A stretch of 64,000 nucleotides of DNA from Streptomyces sp. NBC_00247 (GCF_036188265.1 NZ_CP108093.1:6539001-6603000); one strand, 5' to 3'. Counted from the first letter of the stretch, positions 34,772 through 43,589 are shown. A program made the numbers and translations. The notes: a model not told the origin generated them from the sequence alone.

Positions 34772-34897
34772 CGAAGGACCTGAAGGCGGGATCTGAAGGC
34801 GGGACCTGAAAACCAGGCCTGAAGGCAAGAGAACCGAAGGCGAGAGAACCGAAGGCGGGGGAGCGGAAGGCGGGGAGTGGAAGGTGAAGGCAGGAGG
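34772..34897. repeat. Degenerate tandem repeats around GAAGGC
   Basis: Eight or so units of about 15 bases share GAAGGC, such as GAAGGCAAGAGAACC and GAAGGCGAGAGAACC. They fill the space after the permease gene. The 261-base gap has no credible gene. Confidence 0.65.
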
Positions 34898-34946
34898 GCG
34901 AGGGGCCTGGCACCGGCGGGGCTCCAGGAGGTACGGCGGTGACGCC

Positions 34947-35504
34947 TCAACCGCTGCCGGGCGCGGCAGTTTCCTCCACGGCCTCACGGAGGCGGGCGTA
35001 CTCTTCAGCCATCGAGTCAACGGTCCAATGAGCATTGAGACCGCTGGGGTTGGGAAGAGCCCAGACGCGGGCGCCGCCGATGCGCCGTTCCTGCGGTCCG
35101 ATTCGGGCGTGGCGCTCCCCGAAGGCCGTCCGGTAGGCCGTCACGCCGACGACCGCCAACCACCGAGGCTGCAGGCGCCCGGTCTTCTCGACCAGGATGT
35201 GTCCGCCCGCGCGGTACTCCTCGGCGGTCAGCTCGTCGGCCCGGGCGGTGGCCCGCGCGACGACATTGGTGATGCCGAGGCCGTAGGAAGGCAGCTCACC
35301 CTGTTCCGCCGGAGACAGCCTGCGGGGTGTGAAGCCGGAAAGATGGAGCACCGGCCAGAAACGGTTGCCGGGGTGCGCGAAGTGGTAGCCGGTCGCGGCG
35401 GTCGTGAGGCTGGGATTGATGCCGCAGAACAGCACACGCAAACCGCCCGCGACCACATCGGGAACGACGCGGTCGCGGGCGGCGGCCAACTCTTCGGGTG
35501 TCAC
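34947..35504 (-). CDS. mug: G/U mismatch-specific DNA glycosylase
   Basis: About 185 residues. The catalytic motif GINPSLTTAATGYHFAHPGNRFW (split: GINPS near the start, then HPGNRFWPVLH) is the Mug/TDG version of the uracil-DNA-glycosylase fold, and ALPNPSGLNAHW is the second conserved loop. It excises uracil or modified pyrimidines opposite guanine. I chose GTG 35504 (MTPEELAAARD), 22 bases past purB; the open frame extends to 35618 inside purB. The symbol follows the family. Confidence 0.88.
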   Translation of the reverse strand: MTPEELAAARDRVVPDVVAGGLRVLFCGINPSLTTAATGYHFAHPGNRFWPVLHLSGFTPRRLSPAEQGELPSYGLGITNVVARATARADELTAEEYRAGGHILVEKTGRLQPRWLAVVGVTAYRTAFGERHARIGPQERRIGGARVWALPNPSGLNAHWTVDSMAEEYARLREAVEETAAPGSG

Positions 35505-35526
35505 GGGAGAAGGACGGCGCAGCCGG

Positions 35527-36969
35527 TCAGAGAATCGACCCGGGGGTGTAACCGGCAGCTGCGGGGTGCTCCTTGACGATGGCCTCGATCCGGTTGACCA
35601 CAGTGGTGACCTGGTCACCGGCGGCCCCCGTGAACGACAGCTTGTCCGCCATCAGGGCGTCCAGCTGCTCACGGTCCAGCGGGATGCGCTCGTCCGCCGC
35701 CAGCTTGTCCAGAAGTTCGTTGCGTTCCGCGCCCTGCTCCCGCATCGCGAGAGCAGAAGCGACCGCGTTCTCCTTGATCGCCTCGTGTGCGACCTCGCGG
35801 CCGACACCGGCCCGCACCGCGCCCATGAGGACCTTGGTGGTCGCCAGGAACGGCAGGTACCGGTCGAGTTCGCGCGCCACGACGGCGGGGAAGGCGCCGA
35901 ACTCGTCCAGGACCGTCAGGAAGGTCTCCAGCAGGCCGTCGAAGGCGAAGAAGGCGTCCGGCAGCGCCACCCGGCGTACCACCGAGCACGAGACGTCACC
36001 CTCGTTCCACTGGTCGCCGGCGAGCTCGCCGGTCATCGAGGCGTAGCCGCGCAGGATGACCATGAGGCCGTTGACGCGCTCGCAGGACCGGGTGTTCATC
36101 TTGTGCGGCATCGCGGACGAGCCGACCTGGCCGGGCTTGAAGCCCTCCGTCACCAGTTCGTGCCCCGCCATGAGGCGGATCGTCTTGGAGATGGACGAAG
36201 GGGCGGCAGCCAGCTGGACGAGGGCGGTCACCACGTCGTAGTCGAGGGAGCGCGGGTACACCTGGCCGACCGAGGTGAAAGCGTTGGCGAAGCCGAGGTG
36301 GCCCGCGATGCGCTGTTCCAGGTCCGCGAGCTTGGCCGTGTCGCCGCCCAGCAGGTCCAGCATGTCCTGCGCGGTCCCGACCGGGCCCTTGATGCCGCGG
36401 AGGGGGTAGCGGCCGAGCAGCTCTTCCAGACGCCCGTAGGCGACGAGCAGTTCGTCGGCGCCGGTCGCGAACCGCTTGCCGAGCGTGGTGGCCTGCGCGG
36501 CGACGTTGTGGGACCGGCCTGCCATGACGAGCTCGCGGTACTCGCCCGCGAGCTTGCCGAGCCGCGCCAGCACCGCCACGGTGCGGTCGCGCATGAGTTC
36601 CAGGGAGAGACGGATCTGGAGCTGCTCGACGTTCTCGGTGAGGTCACGGGAGGTCATGCCCTTGTGGACCTGCTCGTGGCCGGCGAGGGCGTTGAACTCC
36701 TCGATGCGGGCCTTCACGTCGTGGCGGGTGACCTTCTCGCGCTCGGCGATGGAGGCGAGGTCGACCTGGTCGAGAACACGCTCGTAGTCGGCGAGCGCCG
36801 AGTCGGGTACCTCGATCCCGAGGTCCTTCTGAGCACGCAGCACCGCCAGCCACAGCTGACGCTCCAGCTTCACCTTCTGCTCGGGGGACCAGAGAACGGC
36901 CAGCTCCGTGGAGGCGTAGCGGCCGGCAAGGACATTGGGGATGCGAGGCTTCGCAGACACAGCAGTCAC
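35527..36969 (-). CDS. purB: Adenylosuccinate lyase
   Basis: 480 residues. The fumarase/aspartase superfamily signature is GSSAMPHKMNTRSCERVNG, and TSRDLTENVEQLQIRL and AGRSHNVAAQATTLGKRFA carry the other two active-site regions. It splits SAICAR and adenylosuccinate in purine synthesis. Start GTG 36969 (MTAVSAKPRIPNVLAGRYAS), the usual Streptomyces start; the longer frame to 37125 has nothing conserved-looking. mug follows in the same direction. Confidence 0.96.
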   Translation of the reverse strand: MTAVSAKPRIPNVLAGRYASTELAVLWSPEQKVKLERQLWLAVLRAQKDLGIEVPDSALADYERVLDQVDLASIAEREKVTRHDVKARIEEFNALAGHEQVHKGMTSRDLTENVEQLQIRLSLELMRDRTVAVLARLGKLAGEYRELVMAGRSHNVAAQATTLGKRFATGADELLVAYGRLEELLGRYPLRGIKGPVGTAQDMLDLLGGDTAKLADLEQRIAGHLGFANAFTSVGQVYPRSLDYDVVTALVQLAAAPSSISKTIRLMAGHELVTEGFKPGQVGSSAMPHKMNTRSCERVNGLMVILRGYASMTGELAGDQWNEGDVSCSVVRRVALPDAFFAFDGLLETFLTVLDEFGAFPAVVARELDRYLPFLATTKVLMGAVRAGVGREVAHEAIKENAVASALAMREQGAERNELLDKLAADERIPLDREQLDALMADKLSFTGAAGDQVTTVVNRIEAIVKEHPAAAGYTPGSIL

Positions 36970-37165
36970 GTGAAGTGATTCTACTGGCGGTTTGTGCAGG
37001 TCGGCGCCGGGGGCGGATTTGTGGCTTGCTACGAGACGGGGGTCACTGTTCCGTGTGCTCGGGCGAACGCCCCCTTCATGATCGCGTCGCGGGGCCGGGA
37101 CGTGAGGCCCCGGGCGGAGGCTCATGTCCGGGTCGCGCGAGCGGGCTCACGCGAGAGCCGCGCGC

Positions 37166-38008
37166 CTACAGTTCCCGCGACTCGTCGCACCGGAGCCAGG
37201 AGGTCACCGGACCGGGATCGACGGGATTCGCCGGGGTGATCCAGAAGGCGCGCCCGGAGGCCGCGTCGAACTGGGCGCCGACGCGGCCGTCGCCCGAGGA
37301 CCGGCCGGTGAGCCGACGCCCGATCCAGGGAGCCAGATGCTGCCTGGCGAAGCGGGCGTCCTCGATCCGGCGGGTACCCCAGCGCACCGGCGGCGCCGTC
37401 TCCATGGGGATTCGCCAGTCGCTCTCGGTGGGCAGCCCCAGCGTCTGCCAGACCGCCTCGGCGACCCTGCTGTGCCCTTCCGAGGTCAGGTGGAGCCGGT
37501 CGATGTCCCACAAGCGCGGGTCGCCCAGCGACGGCGCTCCATAGAGGTCGGCGACCAGCGCGCCGTGCCGGCCGGCCAGGTCGTCCACCAGCGCGAACAG
37601 CTCCTCCATGCGTGGACGGAAGCGGTCCAGCACCGGACCGTTCCGACCGGGGCTGCGCATCAGCACGAGCGTCTTGCACGACGGTGCGAGTCGCTCCACG
37701 GCTTCCTCGAGCCGCCCTCTCACCATGCCCATGTCGCAGTTGGGGCGGAGGGTGTCGTTGAGGCCGCCGACGAGGGTCACCACGTCCGCCTGCAGTGCCA
37801 CGGCGGGTCCCACCTGTTCGTCGACGATCTGGCCGATCAGCTTGCCCCGGACGGCCAGGTTGGCGTACCGGAAGCCGGGAGAGCGGGCCGCCAGCCTGGA
37901 GGCGAGAACGTCGGCCCAGCCCCGGTAGGTGCCGTCGGGCAGAAGGTCCGACATGCCCTCGGTGAACGAGTCGCCGACCGCGACGAAACTGGTGTAAGAG
38001 GCATTCAT
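37166..38008 (-). CDS. SGNH/GDSL hydrolase
   Basis: 280 residues. Block I FVAVGDSFTEGMSDLL holds the nucleophile Ser, block III VGGLNDTLRPN the Gly-x-Asn-Asp, and DIDRLHLTSEGHSRVAE the Asp-x-x-His dyad; block II Gly is in ANLAVRGKLIGQ. It is a cytoplasmic esterase/lipase or peptidoglycan-O-acetyl esterase-like enzyme with no signal peptide. Start ATG 38008 is favoured over 38014 because GGAG sits at eight bases. Confidence 0.92.
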   Translation of the reverse strand: MNASYTSFVAVGDSFTEGMSDLLPDGTYRGWADVLASRLAARSPGFRYANLAVRGKLIGQIVDEQVGPAVALQADVVTLVGGLNDTLRPNCDMGMVRGRLEEAVERLAPSCKTLVLMRSPGRNGPVLDRFRPRMEELFALVDDLAGRHGALVADLYGAPSLGDPRLWDIDRLHLTSEGHSRVAEAVWQTLGLPTESDWRIPMETAPPVRWGTRRIEDARFARQHLAPWIGRRLTGRSSGDGRVGAQFDAASGRAFWITPANPVDPGPVTSWLRCDESREL

Positions 38009-38231
38009 TTCCATGGCTCCGTGATCGTATCGCGGAGACCGGAGCCGCCGACGGCCCGCCGACCGCCCCGTGGGCCGCGTGCCCCCACCCCACGGCCGCC
38101 CGTGTCGCCGAACCAGCAGCGAGTCCTACGCTCCACGTGGCTGCCGCACCCAGGCCCGCGCGACCCGCGCACCGCACCTGGTTCCTCGTACCGGCCGCGG
38201 CCCGGCCGGGCGGTGGGTGCGGGCGGCCCGA

Positions 38232-39251
38232 TCAGCCGGACCGCGGTCGTCCGACGAGCTCGCGCAGCACGTCCTCCATGGTGACGGTGCCGACCAGCCG
38301 GCCGTCGTCGTCCAGTACCGCCGCGAGGTGCGTACGGCTGCGCCGGAGCGCGGTCAGTACGTCGTCGAGGGGGGCCGCCGCCCGTACCCGGGCGATGGGG
38401 CGCATCGCGGCGACCGGGAACGGCACGTCGCGCGGTGCCGCGTCCAGGGCGTCCTTGACGTGGAGGTAGCCGAGTATCCGCTGCTCGCCGTCCATCACGG
38501 GGAAGCGCGAGTATCCGGATTCGGCCGACAGCCGCTCCAGCTCCTCGGGGGTCGTGCCCACCGGGGTGCAGACCATCTGCGCGATCGGCATGGCCACGTC
38601 CCGGACGGGGCGGCTGCCGAGTTCCAGGGCATGCCTCAGCCGCTCGGCCGACCGGTCGTCCACCAGCCCCGCGTCCCCGGAATCCCGCACCAGCAAAGCC
38701 AGCTGGTCGTCCGAGAAGGTCGCCGAAACCTCGTTCCTCGTCTCCACCCGCAGGAGCTTCAGCAGCAGACTGGCGAACGCGTTGATCGCGAAGATCACCG
38801 GGCGCAGCCCTCTCGCCAGCGCCACCAGCGGCGGGCCGAGGAGCAGCGCGCCCTTCGCCGGGTCGGCCAGCGCGACGTTCTTCGGAACCATCTCGCCGAG
38901 CAGCATGTGGAGGTAGGTAGCCACCGTCAGCGCGATGACGAACGACAGCGGATGCACCAGGCCGTGCGGTACCCCGACCGCGTCGAACACGGGCTCCAGC
39001 AAGTGGGCGATGGCCGGTTCGGCGACGATGCCCAGCACCAGGGTGCAGAGGGTGATGCCGAGCTGGGCCGCCGCCAGCAGCGCCGAGACGTGTTCCAGGC
39101 CCCACAACACGCTGCGGGCCCGCCGGTCACCGGCTTCGGCGGCCGGCTCGATCTGGCTCCGGCGCACCGAGATGAGGGCGAATTCCGCGCCCACGAAGAA
39201 CGCGTTCACGACCAGTGTCAGCAGACCGATGAAGAGCTGGAGAACGGTCAT
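38232..39251 (-). CDS. CNNM/CBS-domain membrane protein (HlyC/CorC family)
   Basis: 339 residues: a DUF21/CNNM transmembrane domain with four helices (LFIGLLTLVVNAFFVGAEFA at the start, MLLGEMVPKNVALADP as the conserved loop) followed by two CBS motifs (MVCTPVGTTPEELERL and DVLTALRRSRTHLAAVLDD). It lacks the CorC_HlyC domain present in its upstream paralogue. Family members are Mg/Co efflux or heavy-metal tolerance proteins. The ATG overlaps the preceding stop by four bases. Confidence 0.92.
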   Translation of the reverse strand: MTVLQLFIGLLTLVVNAFFVGAEFALISVRRSQIEPAAEAGDRRARSVLWGLEHVSALLAAAQLGITLCTLVLGIVAEPAIAHLLEPVFDAVGVPHGLVHPLSFVIALTVATYLHMLLGEMVPKNVALADPAKGALLLGPPLVALARGLRPVIFAINAFASLLLKLLRVETRNEVSATFSDDQLALLVRDSGDAGLVDDRSAERLRHALELGSRPVRDVAMPIAQMVCTPVGTTPEELERLSAESGYSRFPVMDGEQRILGYLHVKDALDAAPRDVPFPVAAMRPIARVRAAAPLDDVLTALRRSRTHLAAVLDDDGRLVGTVTMEDVLRELVGRPRSG

Positions 39252-40588
39252 CGGGCATCCTCCGTCAGGGGGTCCTCACCGGGGAGCGGCGCGTGCAGCA
39301 GGGCGCGTGCGGCGCGACGCCCGGAAGCGTCCACGACATCGATCCGCCACCCGGCCAGTTCCACTCTGTCCCCCTCCCGGGGGATGCGTCCGACCTCGTG
39401 GGCGACGAGCCCGGCGAGGGTTTCGTACGGGCCTTCCGGAGCGCGCAGACCGATCGTACGGAGCTGGTCGGTGCGCGCCGCGCCGTCGGCCGACCAGAGG
39501 GTGCGGCCGTCGGCGTCCTCCCCGGCGGGGGCCAGATCGGGCGTCTCGTGGGGGTCGTGCTCGTCGCGCACCTCGCCGACGACCTCCTCGACGATGTCCT
39601 CCAGGGTCACCACACCGGCCGTGCCGCCGTACTCGTCGATGACGACGGCCATGGCGAGCTTGCGGCCGGAGAGACGGTCGAGCAGTTTGTCGACGCCGAG
39701 GGTCTCGGGTACGAGAAGGGGTTCGCGCAGCAGGTCGGAGACGCTTCTGCGGGGCCGCTGGTCCGCGGGCACCGCGAGGACGTCCTTGATGTGAGCGACG
39801 CCCACGACCGTGTCCAGGCTGCCGCGATAGACCGGGAAGCGGGACAGCCCGGTCGCCCTGGTCGCGTTCGCGACATCCTCGGCGGTCGCCTGCAGGTCCA
39901 GCGCGGTGACCTGGACCCGGGGCGTCATGACGTTCTCCGCGGTGAGCTCGGCGAGATTGAGGGTGCGGACGAAAAGCTCGGCGGTGTCCGCCTCCAGAGC
40001 CCCCTCCTTCGCGGAGTGGCGCGCCAGGGCCGCCAGCTCCTGCGGGCTCCTGGCGGAGGCGAGCTCCTCGGCCGGTTCGAGGCCGAAGCGGCGCAGGATG
40101 CGGTTGGCGGTGTTGTTGAGATGGCTGATGAAGGGACGGAAGACGGCGGTGAAGACCCGTTGAGGTGTGGCGACCGCCTTGGCGACCTTCAGAGGCGAGG
40201 AGATCGCCCAGTTCTTGGGGACGAGTTCACCGACCACCATCAGGACCACCGTGGACAGGGCGGTACCGAGGACCAGCGCGACCGACCGCGACAGGCTGGG
40301 GGAGAGCCCGATCGCGACCAGTGGCCCGCGGATGAGCTTGGCGATCGAGGACTCGGAGAGCATGCCGACCACCAGGTTGGTGACGGTGATGCCGAGCTGT
40401 GCCCCGGAGAGCTGGAAAGTGAGGCTGCGGACGGCCTTGAGAGCGCCGGCCGCACCCCGCTCGCCCCGCTCGACGGCTCGTTCGAGGTCGCCGCGTTCCA
40501 CCGTGGTCAGGGAGAACTCGGCGGCGACGAAGGCGCCGCAGGCGATCGAGAGCAGCACGGCGACGAGCAGCAGAAGCACTTCGGTCAT
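39248..40588 (-). CDS. CNNM/CBS/CorC membrane protein (HlyC/CorC family)
   Basis: 446 residues. CNNM domain with LLLVAVLLSIACGAFVAAEF, VVGELVPKNWAIS and four hydrophobic helices, then CBS pair (VMTPRVQVTALDLQATAED, KLLDRLSGRKLAMAVVIDEY-type segments with YGGTAGVVTLEDIVEEVVGE) and a C-terminal transporter-associated domain. The domain order is the complete form; the downstream gene is a shorter paralogue overlapping by ATGA. Probably ion (Mg/Co) handling at the membrane. Confidence 0.93.
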   Translation of the reverse strand: MTEVLLLLVAVLLSIACGAFVAAEFSLTTVERGDLERAVERGERGAAGALKAVRSLTFQLSGAQLGITVTNLVVGMLSESSIAKLIRGPLVAIGLSPSLSRSVALVLGTALSTVVLMVVGELVPKNWAISSPLKVAKAVATPQRVFTAVFRPFISHLNNTANRILRRFGLEPAEELASARSPQELAALARHSAKEGALEADTAELFVRTLNLAELTAENVMTPRVQVTALDLQATAEDVANATRATGLSRFPVYRGSLDTVVGVAHIKDVLAVPADQRPRRSVSDLLREPLLVPETLGVDKLLDRLSGRKLAMAVVIDEYGGTAGVVTLEDIVEEVVGEVRDEHDPHETPDLAPAGEDADGRTLWSADGAARTDQLRTIGLRAPEGPYETLAGLVAHEVGRIPREGDRVELAGWRIDVVDASGRRAARALLHAPLPGEDPLTEDAR

Positions 40589-40891
40589 CGGTTCACCTCC
40601 GTCCCATGATCGGGCAGTGGGTGGAGGATCGCGCGATGTTCGCGACATCGGCGGGTTCGGCAACTGGGAGGCTCGCCCATGGGCGGACGCTCACACCTTT
40701 CTCGGCAGGGGATCGATCCCGATCGCGCGCTGATCGCCGTACTGGCCCCTGTGCCGGTTGTCGTCCTTGGTCCGGTCGTGGTGGCCGTACGGGAATCTCC
40801 CGCGTCGATCGAGCAGAAGGACATAGTAAAGGATCGGCAAAGTGGCGCGGATGGGTGCTGCCCCTCCCCGCCCCTCCCACGCGGGGAACGG
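40589..40891. other. Intergenic region, 303 bases
   Basis: Upstream of the CNNM/CBS pair and past the end of a GNAT gene. A minus-strand TACTAT near 40827 could be a -10 for the pair. No credible coding sequence is seen. Confidence 0.45.
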
Positions 40892-41332
40892 TCAGCGGGA
40901 CAAGGGCTTCACCCAGCGACTCCACCGGGACTGCCGCTCGTACCCCGCCGCGCGCCAGGCATGCTGGGCGCGCTCGTTCGCGTCGAGGACCATGGCGTCC
41001 CCGCGTCGGCCGCCAAGGCGTACGAATCGTTCCTCCGCGGCCGACAGCAGTGCGGTGGCCACACCGCGGCGACGCTGCTCCGGATGGACGGCGAGCCGGT
41101 AGAGGTGGCAGCGCCAGCCGTCGAAACCGGCGATCACCGTTCCGGCGAGCCGCCCGCCGCGCTCCGCGAGCAGGAGACACTCGGGGTCCCGTTCCAGGAG
41201 TCGCGCGATCCCGTCCCGGTCGTCGCTGATGCTCGTCCCCTCGGCGGCCTCCTTCCAGAAGATGAGGACTTCGTCCAGATCGGCGGGGGCGGCGGCGCGT
41301 ATCGAGAGTTCATTCGTCGAAAGATCGCTCAT
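40892..41332 (-). CDS. GNAT-family N-acetyltransferase
   Basis: 146 residues, one GNAT domain. CHLYRLAVHPEQRRRGVATAL is motif A with the R/Q-x-x-G-x-A acetyl-CoA loop; ERAQHAWRAAGYERQ is motif B. It closely resembles RimI-like acetyltransferases but the substrate is unknown. Start ATG 41332 (MSDLSTNELSIRAAAP); the longer frame to 41605 is an Ala/Pro/Thr-rich shadow. Confidence 0.9.
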   Translation of the reverse strand: MSDLSTNELSIRAAAPADLDEVLIFWKEAAEGTSISDDRDGIARLLERDPECLLLAERGGRLAGTVIAGFDGWRCHLYRLAVHPEQRRRGVATALLSAAEERFVRLGGRRGDAMVLDANERAQHAWRAAGYERQSRWSRWVKPLSR

Positions 41333-41547
41333 GCGTGCATCCCACCACCGGTGAGCAGCGGGAGTCGAGCGAAATTGACCGCTCGGCCGCCGTCGGGCGA
41401 TGTCCGTGGGGGCCGTGTCCGTCGTGGCCGTGTCCGTGGTGGGGCGTCGGGCGGACGGAGGTGCCGCGGGCGGCAGGTTCACGGCCGGGTGCGGTGCGCC
41501 GCCCGGTCCCCTTGCCCGGGCGGACCGGGCGACGCTAGCTTGGGAAG

Positions 41548-41763
41548 ATGCCCAGGACCCAGCTGAACTCCCGAGTGGACCAGGCCGTAGCGGACGAGGC
41601 CGCACGGCGGAGGAGGGCGACCATGACCCGCACCGTGGCGGAGCGCCCGGAACCCGGCGCGGAGGACGCGGGCCACGCCTTCGTGGAAGCGGCTGCCGAT
41701 TTCATGCAGCGGTACGAATCGGTCTTCGCCGAGGAATTCGGCACGGAGCGCGTCGCGCGCTGA
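41548..41763 (+). CDS. Small ribbon-helix-helix-like protein (possible antitoxin)
   Basis: 71 residues. MPRTQLNSRVDQAVADEAARR has the beta-strand plus first-helix look of Arc/CopG-type antitoxins (T-Q-L-N-x-R-V-D), and the tail FVEAAADFMQRYESVFAEEFG is an amphipathic helix typical of toxin-binding C termini. The middle, where the second RHH helix should be, is Arg/Thr/Pro-rich and poor in hydrophobic residues, so the fold may be damaged. GGGAAG precedes the ATG. The nearest candidate partner is the Doc/Fic-like gene 485 bases downstream. Confidence 0.6.
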   Translation: MPRTQLNSRVDQAVADEAARRRRATMTRTVAERPEPGAEDAGHAFVEAAADFMQRYESVFAEEFGTERVAR

Positions 41764-42247
41764 GTACGCCGACTGCCGTGCCCGGTCGCCCCCCGTCGCC
41801 GGCCCCGCTGTGTGCGGGCCTCGCGCAGGTTCGGAGGTCCGGATCAGGGGGTGTGTCCGATGCCGGTGTCGAGTGCGCCCTCCGCGGGAGCGCGGCAGTG
41901 CGCCGCGGAGGCCCCTGGCCGGGTCGCCCACGAAGATCGCGTGCGCGACGTCCGGGCCGACCTCCTCGGTGATGTGCCCCCGGATCCCCCGAAAGCCCCG
42001 TCCGTACGGCGGCGCCTGGCACCTACGTAGGCACGTACGCCCGCCGGAGTCGGCATGGCCACGGGCGGCTGACGGCCTGCCGGTCCCGGCGTCCTCCGGG
42101 CGTACCGGCCGACGAGACGGAGCCCGCGGAGCAGCCGCGCGGCGGGGGTTCGCTCCGCAGGCGGGCCTGAGGAATACTGAGTCCGGAACCGACGGGTTCC
42201 CCGCGCGCGGATGGAGCGCCTTCCCCTTCACGAGACGGTCTCCCTGC
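41764..42247. other. Intergenic stretch separating the antitoxin-like and Doc-like genes, 484 bases
   Basis: No plus-strand gene fits. On the minus strand about 41870-42025, the frame reads GRGFRGIRGHITEEVGPD then VAHAIFVGDPARGL with strong GC third positions, like a fragment of a real protein, but it has no start, no continuation and no family I recognise. A perfect palindrome CCTACGTAGG lies near 42021-42030. Confidence 0.4.
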
Positions 42248-42661
42248 ATGGAACACGACGAGCCACCCGAATCACCGCCACCCGGCCCCGAGAGCCTGCG
42301 CATCGATCTCTCCTGGCTGCTCATGGTGGCCGAGCACCGGACGCCGGGAGATCCACACGTCGCCGACTGGGGCGCCCTCGTCGCCGCCGTCAGCCGGCAC
42401 GAGGCGGAGATCTTCGGCAGCCCGGTCTATGCCAGCCCTCATGCGCGTGCTGCCTCGCTGCTCCAACTGCTGCTGCACGTGCCGGCGTTGGAGCACTCCA
42501 ATGCGATGTTCGCCTCCGCGGTGGCATACGGATACCTGGTCGCTTCCGGGCTCCCCGTAAGGACGTCCCCCGACCGCGTGCGTGACCTGGCCCGTCTGGT
42601 GAAGGAAGGCAAGGCCGGCGTGCGCGACATCGCGGACGAGCTGCACGACTGGTGCGGCTGA
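42248..42661 (+). CDS. Doc/Fic-like toxin-family protein lacking the Fic motif
   Basis: 137 residues. RIDLSWLLMVAEHRTPGDP and the C-terminal half align by eye with Doc: SNAMFASAVAYGYLVASG for the helix after the active site, then TSPDRVRDLARLVKEGKAG and VRDIADEL as in Doc's tail. Where Doc has HxFxDANKR, this protein reads VPALEHSNAMF: only the Asn is kept, and the catalytic His and Arg are absent. Streptomyces proteins of this kind are annotated as Fic-family toxin components. Activity by AMP transfer or EF-Tu phosphorylation is doubtful. Start ATG 42248; no good RBS. Confidence 0.7.
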   Translation: MEHDEPPESPPPGPESLRIDLSWLLMVAEHRTPGDPHVADWGALVAAVSRHEAEIFGSPVYASPHARAASLLQLLLHVPALEHSNAMFASAVAYGYLVASGLPVRTSPDRVRDLARLVKEGKAGVRDIADELHDWCG

Positions 42662-42669
42662 GCCGGACG

Positions 42670-42820
42670 CCCCCACACCCCCACGCCCCCACGCCCCCAC
42701 ACCCCCACGCCCCCACGCCCCCACACCCCCACGCCCCCACGCCCCCACACCCCCACGCCTCCACGCCCCGACGCCTCCAAGCCCGACGCCCCCAAGCCCG
42801 ACGTCCCCACGCCCGATGCC
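42670..42820. repeat. C-rich tandem repeats
   Basis: Units of about 24 bases built from CCCCCAC and CCCCCACG (for example CACGCCCCCACGCCCCCACA) begin nine bases after the Doc-like stop codon and degenerate towards bioD. The purine/pyrimidine bias is extreme: the plus strand is almost all C with A and a few G. The 239-base gap has no gene. Confidence 0.85.
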
Positions 42821-42900
42821 CGGCGAGCGGATCGGAGAGGCGACGGGCGCCCGCGCCCCCGGTTCCCGTCCCCGGGGCCGGACCCTCCCGGGCCCCGGAA

Positions 42901-43587
42901 TCAGCCGGCCCCGCGGATACCGCCCAGCTCCGGCGCGAGCCAAGCGGGCGCCTTCGCGCGGAAGTCGGCGGGCCGCAGCGATCCCGCCCCGGCCGGCAGT
43001 ACGCCAACGAGCGGGGCGCCCGCCGCGACCGGGAGGTCCTCCACGTTGCACCGCGTGGCCAGATCCGGGTCGGTGGGCATGCTGCCGATCACCACCCCCG
43101 GGCACATGAGGCCCCGGGCCCGCAGCGCCTCCGCCGTCAGCGCGGTGGAGTTGAGCGTGCCGAGCCCGGCCGCCGCCACCAGCAGCACCGGCGCCTCCAG
43201 CAACCGGGCCGCGTCCGCCAGCGTGGCCCCGTCGTCGTCGTACCGTACGAGCAGCCCGCCCGCCCCCTCGATCAGCACCAGATCGTGTTCCGTCGCGAGC
43301 TTCCGCGCGGCGTCGGCGATCTCGTACGGACGTACTGGCGCCAGCCCGCAGCGCCGGGCGGCCGTCGCGGGCGCCAACGGCTCCGGGTAGCGCGCCAGTT
43401 CGACCGCCGTCACCTCGCCGCCCGCCAGTCGTACCACTTCGGCCGCGTCACCGTTCTCCCCCGGAGCGACACCCGTCTGCGCGGGCTTGAGCACCGCGAC
43501 CCGGCCGCCCGAAGCGACCGCCACGGCCGCGGTCACGATCGTCTTGCCGATCTCGGTGCCCGTGCCCGACACCACCAGAATGGTCAT
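42901..43587 (-). CDS. bioD: Dethiobiotin synthetase
   Basis: 228 residues. P-loop VSGTGTEIGKTIVTAAVA at the N terminus; LKPAQTGV and LVLIEGAGGLLV are the substrate and Mg-binding segments of BioD. It closes the ureido ring of dethiobiotin from DAPA, CO2 and ATP. ATG 43587 is favoured over 43593 because GGAAGG stands six bases before it. Last gene of the bioB-bioA-bioD run; the bioA stop is two bases upstream. Confidence 0.95.
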   Translation of the reverse strand: MTILVVSGTGTEIGKTIVTAAVAVASGGRVAVLKPAQTGVAPGENGDAAEVVRLAGGEVTAVELARYPEPLAPATAARRCGLAPVRPYEIADAARKLATEHDLVLIEGAGGLLVRYDDDGATLADAARLLEAPVLLVAAAGLGTLNSTALTAEALRARGLMCPGVVIGSMPTDPDLATRCNVEDLPVAAGAPLVGVLPAGAGSLRPADFRAKAPAWLAPELGGIRGAG

Positions 43588-43589
43588 GG

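Noticed and set aside
42670..42820. A CRISPR array or coding repeat from the C-rich units
   Set aside because: No spacers of constant size; translations are Pro/His/Thr runs with no conserved frame.
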